The notes: generated by a model not told the origin, from the letters alone. DNA of 64,000 bases from Gerris lacustris (GCA_951217055.1 OX578277.1:65194388-65258387); one strand, 5' to 3'; shown: positions 48,409-60,194, counted from the stretch's first letter. A program made the numbers and translations.

Positions 48409-48798
48409 TATGTGATCGTCCCAAAGAACGAAAACATTTTAGGTCTCCAATTTTAAAAATTCTAAGACTGAAATCCGTTTCAGACATCAGGGAACATTTT
48501 TGGTTCCGTGTTTGTCTGTCGGTCTGTCTGTACTTATCTGATTTGTGAAACTTTTATAGTTTATCGAAAGTAACCCGCAGATAGCCCCAGATTACCTTGA
48601 ACTGTCTGCACTCTTTAACTTTGGCGGAATTGATACTCTAATTCAAGTAAAAAATCAAAACAATTTTGACACATTAAAAAAACGGGGGAAACAATTAAAC
48701 AAAATAGACAATAATGGCTTGTAAAAGTATAAAATCATTAAAGTACGTGATAGAATGCGAGGAAGCTATGTGCCACACCAATTGGCAGTCTATTTAAT
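48379..48798 (+). repeat. Repeat family B, copy B1
   Basis: The head hairpin is followed by TATGTGATCGT, then CTGTCGGTCTGTCTGT (about 48516-48531), then CTTATCTGATTTGTGAAACTT. The 3' end repeats GAGGAAGCTATGTGCCACAC. The word GGAAGCTATGTG occurs at both ends in the same orientation. No coding capacity. Confidence 0.7.
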
Positions 48799-48835
48799 AT
48801 GATTATATTATAACATTTATATAATAAACTAGCCT

Positions 48836-49400
48836 TCACCCCGCGTTCCACGCGGGACTCATGCTAGGAATCAGTGGCTAGATTTCCTATTCCTATTATG
48901 TAGTTCAAGAGATAAAATAAAACGCCTTAATAGTTTCGTCGAAAAGACTATATATATTATACATGATTTATTCCATTATTAAGAATAAAATACCCTGTGA
49001 ATTGGGAAATTATTTATCTTATAGAGAGGAATAATTGGTGCGAAATTCACCTCAATTGGTGAAATAGTTCCAACATTATTTAACGTTTAAGTTTCAAAAA
49101 TGGCAGCAGATATCAAAACAAAATTCAGCGGAAATCATTTGTCTAATAAAGAAGTATAATTGGTGCAAATTTCAAGGTTATTGGAAAGGTTTCAACTTTT
49201 TACGAATATTTGCTGACTAGATAAAATGGGTTAATAACATCACAAATTTATGATTTTTCGGGCGGATCAACTACATGTAAGGACTGATTTTTGTACCAAG
49301 TTTCAAACCTCTAGCTTAAAAACAATGGTGAATACATATTTTTTTTACTTTAAAATCAATAACTGACATTGTTATGAAAATGAACTTTGGTTCTACTCAA
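48836..49400 (+). repeat. Repeat family F with GC hairpin head
   Basis: It starts near a strong hairpin CCCGCG-TTCCA-CGCGGG (48840-48856), an abrupt GC spike in AT-rich DNA. Later come GTGCAAATTTCAAGGTTATTGG and GTACCAAGTTTCAAAC phrases like those after the tracts in B and D. I remember similar CCCGCG..CGCGGG sequences as dispersed repeats in insect genomes. It is single-copy in this window, so the ends are guesses. Confidence 0.45.
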
Positions 49401-50300
49401 TATTTTACGATGAAACTAACCCAAAAACATAACACAAGACAAAGACTAAATCTTCATTTATTTAAATATAACTATAAAAACCCAGGAATAGGATAAGTGA
49501 AGAGGTTATTACTTGCGTGTTTTTTTTTGTTTTTTTTTATAATCATAAATCAAAGAAGCATTCATTAATGTTAGTTTTATCAGGAAAAGACCTTTTCTCT
49601 TGAATGTTTTTCATTCAAAAATGATTATGGCACAGCAATTGAACATGGATGTCTCACCCATTTCGATTTAATATTAAGGACTAAAGCCTGTCTATATAAT
49701 TGAGAGGCACTGAGTTAAGAGGTAGTAGGTTAATTCCATCCAGAAGGGTCCAGCCAAAGAAAAGAGGGTCAGCTAATTCTATTAAAGGAGAAAAAGGACT
49801 AAGGGTATTGAAAGAGGAAGAGATTGCGGACAAGGGGGTTCAAAAATTTAGATTGCATTAGTCCGGTACTACGGAGTGCTTTTGAACCAAGAGTATCCTC
49901 TGAAACTAATCAGTCCAACTCAAAAGGACACCAATTAATCTATAGGGATACTATAGACCTTTGGATTTTAATAAAGGCTTAGAAAGAGTTTCCAAGGGCT
50001 CTAGGTTATTTTAAAAAAAAATCTGAGCACAAAAGATCAAGAGGAACAAAGATAAAAAGGAAATTGACTATAGGAGTGACTGAAGTCTACAACTGCAGTG
50101 AAAGAGAGGCTAACCTTGTTACTTTGCTTTAATCTTGTGCATCATATCATGTTACATTCTTAAAACTAATCAAGAGTCATTGGAAGAAAGGGTCCACCTT
50201 TTGAGGAAAGCAGTTGATTAACTTTAATACCCTAAATCACTGCTCTGGATTAAATTAGGGAAGAGCAAGATACATAAAAGTACTAAAAGTATATTTCTTT
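49401..50300. other. Unique DNA with island at about 49670-50250
   Basis: GC-richer, purine-rich, without a coding frame or repeat match. Confidence 0.35.
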
Positions 50301-50309
50301 TTTAAACCT

Positions 50310-50900
50310 TCTAAGCTTACCAGATGTAACGGAAGTATTATGCCAGTTCTGAAAAACTATTTTTCCCCCGTTTTTTAAATCCAGGAAGCTATGTAATCGC
50401 TCAGAAGAAAGAACATTTCTTAAGTCTCCGAATTCATAAATTTCAAGCCAGAAATCTGTTTCAAACATCGATTCTGAATTGTTCGTTCAACAATTACGCG
50501 TATAAACATGTCTTAAAAACTATTCGTCCGATTTTAATTTAATTTGAATGGTAGGTCATAATTGGTCCATTGTTGGTCCCTTCAAATTTTCAATCTTCTG
50601 CGCGCATTGGTTAATCTTCCACATTCATATCTTAGAAAGTACTCATCTGATAATATTTAATACATTTGATGGTTTGTTGAAAGTAGCCCACTGATATTGC
50701 CATGTTAAAATTAGATATTGTTTAATTCATTCTTTTATTGATGTAAAACAAAAACACAACTTTGACAGATTTAAAAAAAAATGATAGGAAAAATTAAATA
50801 AACTGACAATAAGCATGAGTCATGTCGTTTGTTTGAGTCATAAAAGCAAAACGTAAAATATGTACGTGATAGGAAATTAGCAGATAATTTTTTATTTTTT
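50310..50900 (+). repeat. Repeat family B, copy B3 (degraded)
   Basis: It retains AAGCTTACC..GTAACGGAAG of the head, GAAGCTATGTAATCGCTC, AGAAATCTGTTTCAAACATC and the later TTGTTGGTCCCTTCAAATTTTCAATCTTC part shared with B6. It is interrupted by extra sequence (50345-50390) that itself matches the 3' part of B (CCCCCGTTTTTTAAAT). The tract is lost. Confidence 0.55.
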
Positions 50901-50904
50901 GAAC

Positions 50905-51840
50905 GGTAAAAATGTTTTTATTCTTAGAAGTAAATTATTTTGTAGGACCGAGTTACAAATATATATAACAAATACCAATTTTATAGTACTCCTTTCAAAC
51001 CATAGAAAAAGTGCTGTAAACTCAGATCAATGTCCGTTAACGGATATATGTCTATTAGCACTCCTATATAAATCTTTAGGAAGAAGTATTTTTTCTATTT
51101 TTGTTTTATTAAAGTAAATGAACATACTTCTAAACTATTTTAATCAAGCAACTTTTTTTTAAAAAGCTTTATGGGTCTCTTTAAAAGAAGAGTGTAAAAA
51201 AAAGACACAAGGTAAATCAGTTAAGGGCTGGTTGGTGCCGACGGTGCGTGTAATAGTGTTCTAAGCACCTTGTCACATCAATAAACTGCCGATAGCACGG
51301 TAAATAGAAGGGCAGATGGAAAACGATAAGAGGGTTCGGGGAGAACCAACGCCAAAAAATACTCAAATATTCATGGAAAAAGGAGAAAAGCAGGGCGAGT
51401 GGATGCGGAAACATCATACAAATTGACTGTGAGTAGTTTCGACTTTAGACGTTTTCCCAAGCTGAATTTCCCAAAGATCGTTGAGTGGTTTGACTATATA
51501 ATGTCTTCAGGTTATGGTAGACTTTCAATCGACCATTCAGAACGTTAAAAAAGAAAAGACTTAACAAGAAGTAGGGGGAGAAAAGAACAGGAAGTAAAAA
51601 AAAGTAAATCTAAAAGAAGAGAAAGGCTCAGGTGGCGAACATTAGCCGTCCTATTTTAGTAAAGGGAGGGACGCACAATTTATAGAGCATTCTGAGTTAA
51701 TATGGGTGCAAAGATAACGTAAAAAAAATATACACCTTGGCAATATTTACAACAGAAGGGATTTTCAAAAACTTAAAGTAAAAACAATTAAATGACTTTA
51801 GAACTAAATTTAATATTACAGTTACCCTACTAAATATAAA
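50905..51840. other. Unique DNA with island at about 51180-51680
   Basis: The minus-strand 66-codon frame at 51217-51417 is not recognised. No repeat match. Confidence 0.35.
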
Positions 51841-51851
51841 TATATTATTTT

Positions 51852-52395
51852 GCTTCCGAGCTTACAGAAGATAACGGAAGCTATGTGATCGTTCCGAAGA
51901 ACGAAAATTTGTTAGGTCTTCGATTTCAAAAATTCCAAGACAGAAATCATTTCTGCCGTCCGGGGTCCGGGAACATTTTTGGTTTCGTGTCTGTCTGTAG
52001 GTCTGCCTGTCTGCAAGTCTGTCAATTTTTGCGAACCAACATACTATATCTATTTGTTTCTCTTCCACATGCACACAAGCATACATTTATTTACACCTAC
52101 TATCATTAAAAGCACTTATCTGATTTTTATGAAATTTGGATGGTTTGTCGAAAGTAGCCTGCAGATGGCCTCATATTAATTTCAACCGTCTGCGCTCTTT
52201 AAATTTTGTTAAATTGATACTTTAATTAATATAATATAAAAATAGATATTTAAAAAATCAAAACAATTTTGACAGTTTTAAAAAACGGGGGAAAGTTAAA
52301 TAAATTTGACAATAATTGGTATTAATAGTATAGAACCATTAAAGTAGACAAAATAGAACGCGAGGAAGCAATGTGCCACACTAATTGGCAGAGTA
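51852..52395 (+). repeat. Repeat family B, copy B2 (longest)
   Basis: Head hairpin 51852-51881, TATGTGATCGTTCC, GTCTGTCTGTAGGTCTGCCTGTCTG tract (about 51990-52014), then CACATGCACACAAGC, a TTATGAAATTTGGATGGTTTG motif, AACGGGGGAAAG, and the 3' end GAGGAAGCAATGTGCCACAC. It is the best reference copy of the family here. The frames on both strands are chance. Confidence 0.7.
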
Positions 52396-52399
52396 TTTT

Positions 52400-52805
52400 T
52401 GTTAAATTTTATTTTAAAATAGTGAACTGGAATAATTTTATTTTTTCTGTAATAAAGGGCTGTAAAACCAGAATTCAAAGGGTTTAATTAAAAATCAAGC
52501 TATTATTTATAAGCGGAGGTAAACTTAAAATTAGCTATTATTTTTAATAATTAAATAGTATAATTGCATTTTTAAGAACTTTCAAATAGACATGGGTATT
52601 TTCAGTTTAATAAGGTGCTGGATAATTCTATGATCAATGGGCTATCAGTGAGCCCAAGAGATTTAAGATATTCTTTCTTTTAACAAACTATACAAATAGT
52701 CTGGGTTTTATTACCGCAGAGAAATGAGAGATTTGCTCCAAAATAATAACTTTTTTGATGAGTTAAATTAAAAATAATTTAATTGGTACACCTTATTAAT
52801 TTTAA
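52400..52805. other. AT-rich DNA, no gene seen
   Basis: It contains AATAATAACTTT (52742-52753), which occurs again at 53445-53456 just after the palindrome. The distance from the left border makes a target-site duplication unlikely. Confidence 0.4.
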
Positions 52806-53445
52806 TGATAGGAAGATCAGATGGATGTTTAAGGTGTGGGAATTTTTTTCTTAAGTAAGAACCATTACTATATGTTAAATGAGACATTTCGACTCAATCA
52901 GAGTCATCCTCAGTCGAATATATTATTAATTAATTCATTTGGTGTGAATTCACCTCTACCTCCATTGAGAGGGCGTCAACTCGTAGAAATTAAAAGATTT
53001 TATATAACAATATTAATTGAAAACAACCAATTTCGTATGAGATCAATCCAATAAATTAATCAAAAAATTATTACAATATAAATAAAACATACTTAACCAA
53101 TAAGTGACAACATAAAAATTGTGGCAAGACAATTTTTATGTTGTCACTTATTGGTGAAGTATGTTTTATTTATATTGTAATAATTTTTTGATTAATTTAT
53201 TGGATTGATCTCATGCGAAATTGGTTGTTTTCAATTAATATTGTTACATAAAATCTTTTAATTTCTACGAGTTGACGCCCTCTCAATTGAGGTAGAGGTG
53301 AATTCACACCAAATTAATTAATTAATAATATATTCGACTGAGGATGACTCTGATTGAGTCGAAACGTCTCATTTAACATATAGTAATGGTTCTTACTTAA
53401 GAAAAAAATTCCCACACCTTAAACATCCATCTGATCTTCCTATCA
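52806..53445. mobile_element. Nearly perfect palindrome, 317-bp arms, 6-nt loop
   Basis: The left arm 52806-53122 and right arm 53129-53445 are the same length and inverted, with the loop GGCAAG at 53123-53128. By eye I count about seven mismatches and no indels, so arm identity is about 98%. The ends are TGATAGGAAG and CTTCCTATCA. No coding frame of note: the 72-codon frame is in low-complexity DNA. It resembles a long foldback MITE or a recent inverted duplication. If transcribed it would form about 317 bp of nearly perfect dsRNA. No clean target-site duplication is visible. Confidence 0.9.
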
Positions 53446-53495
53446 ATAATAACTTTGTCAATAGAGTAAAGTGTCAAGGAGTGAGGTGAAGGAGC

Positions 53496-53557
53496 GGGTG
53501 TAGTAATAGATGTGGTAGTAATAGATGGTGTAGTAATAGCTGGGTGTAGTAATAGAA
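53496..53557. repeat. Minisatellite, four units of 15-16 bp
   Basis: Units of the form GGTGTAGTAATAGAT, with small differences between copies. It lies 50 bp after the large palindrome. Confidence 0.85.
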
Positions 53558-53559
53558 AA

Positions 53560-54440
53560 TAAGTTAACAAGTAAATGTTACTAAACCATAGCAGTTAATA
53601 ACATAACGAAGAAATAAAAATTAAGAAGCAATATAGAATTATACTGAAGATTTTAGAATTAATTTTTAAAAGATTATTTGTCTATAACTAATGTAGAGAT
53701 TATTCAAAAGTGACGTGAGAAACTGAATAAAATGGTTAAATTAACAGTCAAAATCTATAAATGCAAATGACAATTTATATACAGGTAACAGAGGAAGCTG
53801 ATCAAAAGTGAGAAATGTTGATATTAGAGTAGGAATAATGGCTAATCATTGAATTTGTCCAATACCATGGTTGTTTTGGACAGTTAGCTGTTAACAAAGC
53901 TTAGAGAAACACTGTGAGTCTATAGTTGAGTATAGTGTAGGTATAATCAAACATGAAGCTCGGTTGGATTCCATTAGATGAGTCCCTCTGTACGGTGCGT
54001 TCATTAGACACAAGAGAAACTCGATTGTGTTCAAGTCAATTAGATCAATTCTATTAGGATGTCCCTCACGCTGCTGGCCTGGTCTCTACGAGATCACAGG
54101 TACACATCCCTTCATCTCCCTTCTCAATCTAAACTTAGCTTGATTTTATTACAAGGGTCCACTTTCACTATTTCAACAGTCAAAGAGCAACGACTAACTA
54201 ACTAAACACTTTCAACTATAGTTATCAATTCATTTTTAAACATAATTATACATATTTGTTAATGCCCAATCAATCAATGAAATAAATTCATTAATTTAAA
54301 TATTCCGTTTATATTTCAAATACAAAAAAGTCCAGTCATGCACCATAACTTAATGAGCGAATTTACAAAGAAATCTGCGTGTTATTGGCTTATAATAATA
54401 TAGGAAAATTTTGGTTTAGAATTTGGATGGGTGAAAAAAA
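53560..54440. other. AT-rich DNA, no gene seen
   Basis: Nothing recognised. Confidence 0.4.
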
Positions 54441-54454
54441 AAATTTGGTACACA

Positions 54455-54600
54455 GGGGTACGGGGTACAAAAGTCAAAATAGTATAACCCCTTCAAGATG
54501 CATGTCGTTGGAAAGCTCTTTAAGAGTACAGTAATTGTTGTACACTTTGGTCATATTTTTATATAAGAGGAGGGTAAAATAGAAAAAACATGTGTTTATG
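54455..54600 (+). repeat. Fragment related to the left arm of the 25-kb foldback
   Basis: It shares GGGGTACGGGGTACAAAAG, GTCGTTGGAAAGCTCTTTAA and GAGTACAGTAAT with 25137-25290 in the same orientation. Only one arm is present. Confidence 0.7.
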
Positions 54601-54856
54601 CTATTTTTAACCCTAAATGGTCGAAATTTGACCCCTAAATGCACTTAAAAAATTCTGGCCAATGAAAAAAATTTTCGTCAATCGCCAATTTTCAAAAATT
54701 TGCATTACAAAAATTTTGAAGCCATTGCAATAGCTTAATTTTCTTTGAAAATTCGCTAAAAGAAACCTCCTAGTCCATTATTAGTAGTATATTATCATGA
54801 AATCAGAGAAGATATTACTAACTGTTTTAGTGCAGTACTAAATACTTATTCAAACA

Positions 54857-55535
54857 AATACGTGTGGTGTCGCGGGGCACCCGGTAGGAACGAAGTTCCT
54901 TACATTTTTCATTAAATATAAATTTTAAAATCACAGTGCTAAGTAGGTATACATTGCTAACTACTTATACATGGCGGAGTTCGAAAAGAGACAAAATTAA
55001 AAGTAACAAACTGTTTGTACCTGGCAGAGTTAACGCAAAATTAAAAGAAAATCATTATTTGTATAATTAAAGCAAGCGTCTTACTATAAATATATATTAA
55101 ATATAAGAAAAAAATTGATCATGATGAGTCTATAGTGAAAGAGTATGTTTGTTAAAGGATTTTGGATTGAAATAGGACTCTTTTCTACCTACCCGGCCAA
55201 CTAATTTAAAATATTATAAAAAAAATCTCTTCCCTACTCTACAGCTTCTGCTTATATCAGAGTAAAATTTTACATGATTACATTTTATTTATTTACAAAT
55301 CAAAGTGACATTTTTGACATATATAACAAAAATAACCAAAACAAGTCAAGTAACAGGCTTCCTTAATAAAACTTTTTACCTTCTTTAAAAGCTTACGTTT
55401 ACGCGAGCGTTGCGCGTGAACGCTTGGGCGGATAACGTTTTCCAACGAACTCAGCCTGGGCATTGGTAAAATGAACATGTGTACCAAATTACATCTAACT
55501 CGGTGAGCTTTTACTCAAGTTATCGTCACCTGTAG
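54857..55535 (-). repeat. Repeat family D, copy D3 (tail hairpins present)
   Basis: The left border repeats the two hairpins of D1: GGTGTC/GGCACC (54866-54881) and AGGAACGAAGTTCCT (54886-54900). The right part from 55395 (ACGCGAGCGTTGCGCG, then GCCTGGGCATTGGTAAAATGA) matches D1 and D2. The middle is different and AT-rich. The GACA tract is replaced by the minisatellite that follows. Confidence 0.65.
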
Positions 55536-55600
55536 ATTTCGTGACGGATTTTGCGTGACGGTGATTTTGTGACGGTTATTTTGTGACGGTGATTTTGGTC
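55535..55600. repeat. Minisatellite of GATTTTGTGACGGT units
   Basis: Four to five imperfect 14-bp units at the place where D2 carries its GACA tract. Confidence 0.75.
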
Positions 55601-55689
55601 GTTTTTTTCGGATTCACTCCCGGGCTCAAGAACGTGCCATAAGGAATTTCGTTCCAAAAAGTAATAAAGTTGCAACGTTATTACACCAA

Positions 55690-55859
55690 TATCTAAAAGG
55701 TTTGTAGCTCATAAATGGCACTATATTAATTTCATCCGTTTGGGTAAATTTAATATTGAATAAAAATAAGTGTGACAGCAATGGGAATTGAAACAGGCCC
55801 AAAAATTCACAGTTTTATTTCCCAGTGGATTGCTATATTAGGACGCGAGGAAGCTATTA
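55690..55859 (+). repeat. Repeat family B, 3' fragment B7
   Basis: It ends GACGCGAGGAAGCTAT like the 3' ends of B1 and B2, then runs straight into the MITE. The preceding 150 bp align only loosely. Confidence 0.4.
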
Positions 55860-55865
55860 CTTTTT

Positions 55866-56200
55866 TGGTACTTTTTTACTTTAGCACCCCCCTATATCCC
55901 TTTGTGTAGATAGTTATTTAGACAAAGGAAAATTAACATATACAGAGTAGCATATATTCCTTAGTCTAAATTACTATTAAGACGAAGGGATATTTATTCC
56001 AATGTACCTTGGGACAAAGGAATATCACACTCTAGATCATATCCCTTAGTCTAATCAACTATTGAGTTAAAGGAAAATTAAATATAATACTGCCACAGGA
56101 GTCTCAGTGTCTTGGGGAGACAAACAAACAAACCTTTGAGACTTTTGTAGGGCAGACTATTGTTTAGAACCAAGGGGGGTGCTAAAGTAAAAAAGTGCCA
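55866..56200. mobile_element. MITE with 28-bp terminal inverted repeats
   Basis: 55866-55893 and 56173-56200 are inverted copies with one mismatch (core ACTTTAGCACCCCCCT). CTTTTT directly precedes the left end (55860-55865) and directly follows the right end (56201-56206), a possible 6-bp target-site duplication, though of low complexity. The 335-bp element has no coding capacity. Its interior shares words with 39840-40020. Confidence 0.7.
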
Positions 56201-56204
56201 CTTT

Positions 56205-56515
56205 TTTATTACGTTTTTATTAGCTTGCTTTCTTGTTTGTTTGTTTGTTTGCCCAGTACAAATCTTGCAATCGAATTTTAACTAACATCCCGAGTAGCTA
56301 GACAATTGAAACTTTCAGAATAGCTCAGAACACGATGACAATGCATTATTTTAATACTTTTAGTAATCTTTCAGCAGACTTTAATTCATTTTCAGCAAAT
56401 TTGCTGTATGGAAAGTTAGTTCGGAAATAATCCGCAAGTTTATTTTATTTGTTTTAACATGTCCCATATTTACAATCTTCATTTTGACAAGTTTCATATT
56501 GATTTTTTATTTAGT
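56205..56515 (+). repeat. Repeat family C, copy C2
   Basis: Reverse-complement partner of 16905-17221. It reads ACGTTTTTATTAGCTTG, a (GTTT)n tract (about 56237-56255), CCAGTACAAATCTTG, then ATTGAAACTTTCAGAAT. The MITE sits immediately before it. Confidence 0.75.
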
Positions 56516-56519
56516 CAAT

Positions 56520-58045
56520 AGAAAATTTAAAAACGTACCTAGTATATAAAAAGTTCTTTTTATCTTGTAATTATTACTTCTGATTTCCGGTTTTCTCTTG
56601 GGCAATGTTCCAATGATAGATTTCTCTTAAACTGTTACATGGATTTTGGTAGGTCGTTAAGCGAATTTGTTTAACTTATTTTAAATTTATCTAAAAAAAA
56701 AATATTAGAGGCTAAGAAAATAGAGAGACGTCTCACTTTTAAAATGAACTTTATCGAATAAAGGTGATTTGAACCACTAGTGGTTATTGGTTATCTTCAG
56801 TGCCGGTAAGACGAGTTAAAATGCTCGAGAGAAAGAATCAGTGTAGGAATTGTTGAGGCAGAGATGGAATCTGACTCATAAAACAGAAAAACGATATTAG
56901 ATCCAACCGACAATGAAGAAACATGAATATTCAAATAACTGAAAGTACAAACTTAAATGATATTTGATAAAATTTGTAAAAGAAAATATGTGAAATGTTT
57001 TTGGAGCATCTGAAAATCTGCATATCGTGCTAGAGGGTTGTGAGGGTCCAGCAAAGGAGGAAGCTTAGAGGTTGGGAAAGCAGAAACCGTTTGTTTAATG
57101 CATAAGGTTAGTTAGCAATCTTATTAGAAGGGAGCCGCAGTCCAAACCCCTGACATTATCACTTCAAAAGCCCTCAACTGCATTCATAATCCATGGATTA
57201 CCGTCTCTACAAGCAATCTGATAGCCCTTCAGGCAAACCTGGCCCAACACTGGACCATGAAATCTTAATATGCCTCTACTACATCATTTTTACTTCATCA
57301 ATAAACTTATATAAACACCCACTTCATTATACAAACCGTAGAGTGGTCAAGACAAACTCACGCAATTTGTAAAGGAAATGGAATGAAAGTTTCTATTTGT
57401 TGATTAACATAGTCAATGATCCTTTATTAATAAATTATTTATATGATAAATATTTTTAAATAAAATATGAAATAAATGATCCTTATACTAAACAAACCTA
57501 CTTGACGGTCTGACTAATGACAGTTTTTGACTTTAATAAAGACTTATTTAAACTAAGCAGTTTCAGAACCAATAAAGCGTTCCTATTCTCAATGGTGAAG
57601 TGTTGTTAGAATTGTTTCCAGAAATATACAGTTTGGATGCTTGTATTTAGATAAGTAGGCCCTGAACCATTGAATTGTTTCAGAGATTTGAACTGATAAG
57701 GATATTAAAGAAATTTCTACCTACTAAAATATTTTAATAAAATAAAACTTGTCTACAATCTATATAAATTTAAATATATTGTAGTATATAATAAATCTTT
57801 TTCTGTACTCACAGTAAGTGCGGTATGATGTTGAATAGTCGGAGGAATTATTAAAGCTATAAGACTGTTTATAGGGATAAACCTCTAAACCAAATGTTAA
57901 TGAATATTAGATGCCATATTTCAACATTTCTTTTAGATCCCCTCGTGTAAACGAGTAATTTAAACAAGTTCATTTTCCTGTGTTCAAAGAAGCATTTTTT
58001 TTTTTTTTTTTAAAAAACCCTCAGGCAACCCGTAAGCTATTGTTG
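56520..58045. other. AT-rich DNA with patch at about 57000-57260
   Basis: No gene or repeat family recognised. Confidence 0.4.
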
Positions 58046-58049
58046 TAAC

Positions 58050-58710
58050 GTGTTAAATTTAGATGCTAAACTGCGAAACGATTAAGGACCCTGTGTATTT
58101 TTTTACTAAGGCTTCAAGGCAGCAAGGAAGGAAAAAAAATTGGAGGATATTGTTTGAAAGAAGCGAAGAAGGGGAGGAAGATCTTAATAAGGATAAAAAA
58201 AGAAGATTGTTGTTGGTGGAGGAAGGAAAAAAATGACCTGAAGGAAGAAAGTATTGTAGAAAAGAAACAAAAGGCGGAAGACCCTCTTTTACTATAAGAC
58301 CATTGATATGAGATGAACTTTTAATCACCGGGGCCATAATACAATTGAAGAGAGGTGGGAGGCAAGAGGAAAAGAGGTCCTCAGACCCATCTTCAGGGGC
58401 AAAAGCCAAACACCAAGGGGAAGAAAAAGTGAAAAAGATTAGAAAAGGATGAGCTCCCTTTTTTCCCTGGCTTGCAGTTGTTTTGCCGGCGGAAAGGGGC
58501 GGTTAGGGGCCAGTATGACACTTGAGTTGGAGGGCTTGTTTTTCAGCCTTTTGAACCTCTCCTTTAGCTTCTATAAATCCTCACCTCTGTGATATCCTTC
58601 CCTACTTCTTTAGGATAAAGGATTCTTCTTCCTAAAAGGATTACCCTGAGACCTTCCACTACTTCTAGAGCCGTCCAAAGGGAAAAAACCCTGAGATTTA
58701 TTAACCGAAA
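58050..58710. other. GC-richer purine-rich island
   Basis: The 116-codon minus-strand frame at 58059-58409 is Ser/Leu/Phe/Pro-rich because it reads the complement of purine tracts. No domain recognised, not called as a gene. Confidence 0.3.
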
Positions 58711-59875
58711 ACACTCCTAAAACTCTTTAAGATCCTACCTACTCTAAAGTTAACTAAACAAAATAACTATTTTATCTCGTACTTCTCTCTCCTTTTACCA
58801 GAAGTTAACTGAGTCAACAACTCCTTAATTCTTTGTAGATTTGTTGTTTTGGCGGTAATTCGAAGGTTCACGCCTCTTTAAGAGGAAAATAATACAATTT
58901 AGTATTAGGGTGAGATAAATATGGATAAACTACTAACTAGCCATCTGGACATCTAACAGCAAACTTTTTTATTTCTACTACAGTTTTTTTCTCTATATAT
59001 TCATTCCTTTTCTTATTTTTAAATAAATTTAGAGAAGAGTGAGAACTTAAATGAAACATTAAAATCACATTTTAAATAACTGAGTACTAATAATAACTAG
59101 CACAACTTATACATCGTAATAATACCACGCTATAACTACATGTTGTATTTTTTATTAATAACATCTGAATATCCAAATAATGAATAAATTGTGTAAGGAA
59201 GAATGCACTTCCTATTTTTGAATTTGATTAATACTTTTTGATTCAAATATAAAATGGGTTTAGGAATATGAAGTCGCGTTGTATAATTTGAGAATATTAG
59301 GTTTTATTTTCTTTATAAATATTAACTGGACCCAAAGGAGTACAAAAGTAGGACCATTCTCATTACAAATTTTGGTCGATACGATTATTTGTATTATCTC
59401 TCTGGAAATCGAAATTGAATATTTGTTGTTATTTGGAATTTTTTCGTGCCTTATCCTTTAGACACTATTCCGTGTGAGCCAAAGCATTTGTGTTGTTTAA
59501 TATTATGTTTTCATACCGGAGGAGGTACCTAAAGTATTCTCCCTGTTACATAATACACGAAAAGTTGTTAGACTCTGCTTTCATACCGATCGATTACGGA
59601 GTTCCAAGAACTTCTATATAAGGTTATCACACTGCATTCTGTAAGTTAAACGAACAAGATTTCATAAGAAGTGTTCAGCACGTCGGCAACATTCATGACC
59701 CATTTATAGATTTTTTGCTGTTACTATGGTAACATGAAAATATTGTCGGAGTAAAGCTGATTTCAAATGCCCATCTCTTATAGTGAGTTCTTCTATATAA
59801 ACAAGTCCCAACCAAACTAAAAACATCACATTACGGTTTTTTCTATATCTTTAGGTCCAGTTGTAAGTTGTATAA
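58711..59875. other. AT-rich DNA, no gene seen
   Basis: The 60-codon frame at 59279-59461 is unrecognised. Confidence 0.4.
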
Positions 59876-59879
59876 ATAT

Positions 59880-60190
59880 AAATAAAAAAAAGGTGAGTGA
59901 GTGGGTTGGTATAGAGAGCGAGTCTAAGGGTAAGTTGCAGAGGAAGGAAAGCGGAGGAAAGTTAGGGGCCCCGGAGCTCCGGCAGGGGGGTAATTTCAAT
60001 GAGCAAGTTTCTCGGCCCCAAACTTTCGGGGTTCAAAACTTTGCTAAGTAGAAACGCCAAAGTTTCCCGTATCGATCCAACAGCACACTCCGCTTTCGCC
60101 TCGACTCGCATTTTCTATTAAACTTGGGTCTGTTTTTCAACGGAGAGAAGAGAGAATTCTCCTCAAAACCTTTCCTGCCTCTTGTAACAT
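59880..60190. other. GC-richer non-repetitive island
   Basis: It contains GGGGCCCCGGAGCTCCGG near 59970, the most GC-rich word of the right flank, and an ATCGAT site. No open frame. Candidate conserved or regulatory sequence. Confidence 0.3.
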
Positions 60191-60194
60191 CCGC

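Noticed and set aside
52836..53054. 72-codon frame in the large palindrome
   Set aside because: AT-rich chance frame in a foldback, no domain.
52742..53456. AATAATAACTTT on both sides of the large palindrome as a target-site duplication
   Set aside because: The left copy ends more than 50 bp before the palindrome border, and the word is low-complexity.
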